DNA of 34,062 nt from Hyphomicrobiaceae bacterium. GTDB lineage: Bacteria; Pseudomonadota; Alphaproteobacteria; Rhizobiales; Hyphomicrobiaceae. Position 1 is the stretch's first letter; every line of letters begins with the position of its first letter. Shown here piece after piece: positions 32,022 to 34,062 of this stretch. A program made the translations under genes and the position numbers. The stretch is from NCBI GenBank assembly GCA_008933705.1, contig WBUN01000054.1:1-34062 (forward strand). The letters are read 5' to 3'. The notes beneath the pieces were generated by a model. The model saw only the letters and a list, made by a program, of their open reading frames with translations. It was not told where the DNA came from and made no database searches.

Positions 32022-32131
32022 TGCTTTCGCCCCGAGCGAGGTTGGGCCAAGGCAGTCATCAATCGCAAATCAGAGCTTCGTGAGAGGTGGCCGCGACGCG
32101 GCTGTCCACGTGCGCTGCAGCGCCCGGGTTG

Positions 32132-32887
32132 TCATGAGACCTGAGGCCGACCGGAAGCAGCGGGGCCCGCGCGCCGCAGCCGCCACGCCAAACGGCAGAA
32201 CGATCGCACCAGGACCCAGGCCGCCAGCGCCGCGCGTCGCCAATCTCCCGACACCTTGGAAACTCCGCCCGCGCGGCGGCGCTGGCCAACGGGCACCTCG
32301 ATGACCCGCAGGCCGGCCGCGGCAACCCGCATCTGCATTTCCAGGTTCCAGCCGAAGGTCTCCTCGACCATGCCCAGCCGATCCAGCACATCGCGGCGGA
32401 TGGCTCGGAACGGCGACATGTCCGTGAAGCGGACGCCGTAGAGGAGGCGGATAAGCCATCCGGCGAGGTGACCGGCAACGATCTGCGAGGCACCGAGGCT
32501 GCCCGGCTCGCGCTCCCCCCTCAGTCGCGAGCCAAGCACGAAGTCGGCGCGCCCGCTCTCGATGGGCCCCAACACCGCCGGGATCAGCTCGGGCCGGTCG
32601 CTGCCGTCGCCGTCGATGAAGAGCACGATGGTGCACCTCGGCGAGAGCGCTGCCAGTCCGGACAGCATCGCCTGCCCGTAGCCGCGGGCCGGCGCAATCA
32701 AGACCTTGGCCCCTGCCGCTGCCGCCCGCTGCGCGGTGCGATCGGCCGATTGCCCGTCAACCACAATCACCTCACCCAACCCGTGCGCGAGCACGGCCGC
32801 CACGCAGGGACCGATGGCGCCTTCCTCGTCGAGACACGGGATGATGGCGCTGACATCTTGGCGCAGCGAGGTGCTGTCGTTCGCCAC
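32132..32887 (-). CDS. Family 2 glycosyltransferase
   Basis: A 251-residue GT2 enzyme: 'VSAIIPCLDEEGAIGPCVAAVL', 'EVIVVDGQSADRTAQRAAAAGA', the metal motif 'VLFIDGDGSDRPELI' and 'YGVRFTDMSPFRAIRRDVLDRLG'. It is of the dolichyl-phosphate-mannose-synthase-like type, without the C-terminal membrane helices some members have. Database families named 'rSAM/selenodomain-associated transferase' are GT2-like (from memory), which matches this context, though I cannot confirm membership. It starts with GTG immediately after the stop of the upstream radical SAM gene, so the two are translated together. Confidence 0.88.
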   Translation of the reverse strand: MANDSTSLRQDVSAIIPCLDEEGAIGPCVAAVLAHGLGEVIVVDGQSADRTAQRAAAAGAKVLIAPARGYGQAMLSGLAALSPRCTIVLFIDGDGSDRPELIPAVLGPIESGRADFVLGSRLRGEREPGSLGASQIVAGHLAGWLIRLLYGVRFTDMSPFRAIRRDVLDRLGMVEETFGWNLEMQMRVAAAGLRVIEVPVGQRRRAGGVSKVSGDWRRAALAAWVLVRSFCRLAWRLRRAGPAASGRPQVS

Positions 32888-33955
32888 CTACAGACTCCAG
32901 CGCAGGCCGCAGCTGGCGCAAGACTTCGGCGGTGCATCCGAATGCAGCGCGGCGCGGAACCCCTGGTAGGCCGCACCATTCCAGATCTCCCGCAAGCTCG
33001 CCTGCGTCGCGTCGCCGAGCGTGTAGTTTTCGTAACCCCGCTGCGAGAACGGCGCAATGCAACACGGCAGAGCGCGCCCATTGGCTGTGAAATACATGAC
33101 TGCCCAGGGGCGGCGACATAGGGACCACGGGCTCCTATCCGACCTGCGCGCCAGGCTCTCCCCGGGCTCGGTAGCCCCGGAGGCGTTGAAGGCGATACCG
33201 AGGGAGTGAGCAAGTGCCGTGGCTGCGTCCAGATGCTGCTGCTCATCGCGCGTGAGACGGTCGAACAGCGCCTGGTCCGGGCGGGCCATACCAATGGCAT
33301 GGTCATCGAAATAGACGAGCCGCTGCAGATAGACCTCCCTGACTCCGACATCGTGGGCGATGCGTACAAAATCGGGGAGCTGGGCAATCGTCTCCTTGAG
33401 GCCGGTCAGCCACAGCGAAACGCGCGGCAGGGTGAGCTTCTCCCGCTGCTGCATGTCGGTGAACGCCCGCACATTGCGCACAATGCGATTGAAGTAGTCC
33501 TTGCCCCGCACGAGCAGGAAGGTGCGCGCATCGGCCGCGTCGAGGGAGACGCGCAGCTCATCGAGGCCAGTGTCGCAAAGCTCGCGGCCCTTCTTCGCGG
33601 TGAGCACGGTGCCGTTGGTGTTGAAGAGCACGTAGGCACCACGCGCCTTGAGATAGTGCACCATGCGTGGCAGCTCCTTCACCAGCATCGGCTCGCCGAC
33701 CCCGTGCAGCACGACACGGGCGATATTCGGCACCTGGTCGACGATGCGCGTGAACAGCTCCCAGCTCATGTCGGCCTCCGGCTCGAGGTCGGCATACGTG
33801 CGCGGGCAGGTCGTGCACAAGAGGTTGCAGCGGTTGGTGGTTTCCAGATAGAGGCACACCGGGTCGCTCGTCGCCATCGGGGCGATGGCATCGTCGATTG
33901 TGTCGTGATAGCGGCGCGGATCGACCAACGAGGCGGCTCGCGGTTGGACGCTCAT
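32888..33955 (-). CDS. Radical SAM/SPASM domain protein
   Basis: A 355-residue radical SAM protein. The cluster motif is C43-N-L-L-C47-T-T-C50-P, then 'VVLHGVGEPMLVKELPRMV', 'VLFNTNGTVL' and 'DELRVSLDA'. The C-terminal SPASM region has 'WSLCRRPWAVMYFTANGRALPCCIAPF' and 'KSCASCGLRW'. The CxxxCxxCP form is shared with SPASM enzymes acting on sugars, peptides or cofactors. The ATG at 33955 has GGAGAG five bases upstream and overlaps the stop of an upstream membrane protein gene (ATGA). It is not similar enough to NirJ to be a second haem d1 enzyme. The substrate is unknown; partnership with the glycosyltransferase is suggested by zero spacing. Confidence 0.88.
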   Translation of the reverse strand: MSVQPRAASLVDPRRYHDTIDDAIAPMATSDPVCLYLETTNRCNLLCTTCPRTYADLEPEADMSWELFTRIVDQVPNIARVVLHGVGEPMLVKELPRMVHYLKARGAYVLFNTNGTVLTAKKGRELCDTGLDELRVSLDAADARTFLLVRGKDYFNRIVRNVRAFTDMQQREKLTLPRVSLWLTGLKETIAQLPDFVRIAHDVGVREVYLQRLVYFDDHAIGMARPDQALFDRLTRDEQQHLDAATALAHSLGIAFNASGATEPGESLARRSDRSPWSLCRRPWAVMYFTANGRALPCCIAPFSQRGYENYTLGDATQASLREIWNGAAYQGFRAALHSDAPPKSCASCGLRWSL

Positions 33956-34062
33956 GTTGTCTCTCCGACAGCAACCGGGGCGGCCCTGCGCCACTCGCCC
34001 CACAGATCGTGGGCGAGTGCGGCAATGACCGCCAGCGTGAACACGCCAATGCGCATCTCGTA
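33952..34062 (-). CDS. C-terminal end of a probable membrane protein (partial at window edge)
   Basis: The last 111 bases read on the minus strand as 36 residues ending in a stop that overlaps the ATG of the radical SAM gene. The hydrophobic run 'IGVFTLAVIAALAHDLW' followed by 'GEWRRAAP' looks like a final transmembrane helix with a basic tail. The frame is open to the window end, and the ATGA overlap supports a real gene. Its family cannot be told; membrane mannosyltransferases or transporters are possible neighbours of GT2 genes. Confidence 0.6.
   Translation of the reverse strand, partial: YEMRIGVFTLAVIAALAHDLWGEWRRAAPVAVGETT

Overview
This GC-rich window reads as the chromosome of a denitrifying proteobacterium, most likely an alphaproteobacterium. 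The main reason is gene order: a divergent nirI-nirX pair faces nirS-E-C-F-DL-G-H-J-N, the arrangement known from Paracoccus. The window is almost entirely coding, with many start/stop overlaps. I see no tRNA, rRNA or CRISPR array.

Region 1 (about 1-13,500) is a complete cytochrome cd1 nitrite reductase locus. On the minus strand lie nirS, nirE, nirC, nirF, a fused nirD-nirL, nirG, nirH, nirJ and nirN. They are followed in the same direction by a small CbiX-like chelatase, a DUF454 membrane protein and mogA. The operon abuts the 3' remnant of an IS630-type transposase at the left edge. On the plus strand lie nirI (NosR-like flavoprotein/ferredoxin membrane protein) and nirX (ApbE-type flavin transferase).

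Region 2 (about 13,550-14,700) is a small satellite of the nir locus: a four-cysteine DUF6455 protein and a class I cytochrome c, transcribed divergently. Both promoter areas carry near-perfect FNR/NnrR/DNR-type boxes, and a third box lies between nirS and nirI. The three therefore look like one nitric-oxide/anaerobiosis regulon.

Region 3 (about 14,800-20,040) is a sulfur-handling block: an ArsR-rhodanese regulator with a visible promoter and operator, a SHOCT protein, and a tight plus-strand operon of a sterol-desaturase-like oxygenase, a TVP38-rhodanese fusion, a DsrE protein, a cysteine desulfurase and a methyltransferase.

Region 4 (about 20,120-34,062) centres on a fused NADH-dehydrogenase-like/SelD selenophosphate synthetase. 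It is preceded in its operon by a PhnCDE-like ABC transporter, of the type usually labelled putative selenate transporter when next to selD, and followed by a DoxD-like protein. Around it are a sulfide:quinone oxidoreductase-like flavoprotein, an EamA transporter with a histidine-rich tail, a methyltransferase, two radical SAM/SPASM proteins, a cupin, a peroxiredoxin-like protein, a family 2 glycosyltransferase and the end of a membrane protein. No SelA, SelB or SelU is present here. The most interesting hypothesis is that regions 3 and 4 together form a selenium/sulfane-sulfur uptake and activation system feeding an unknown selenium- or sulfur-containing metabolite or cofactor.
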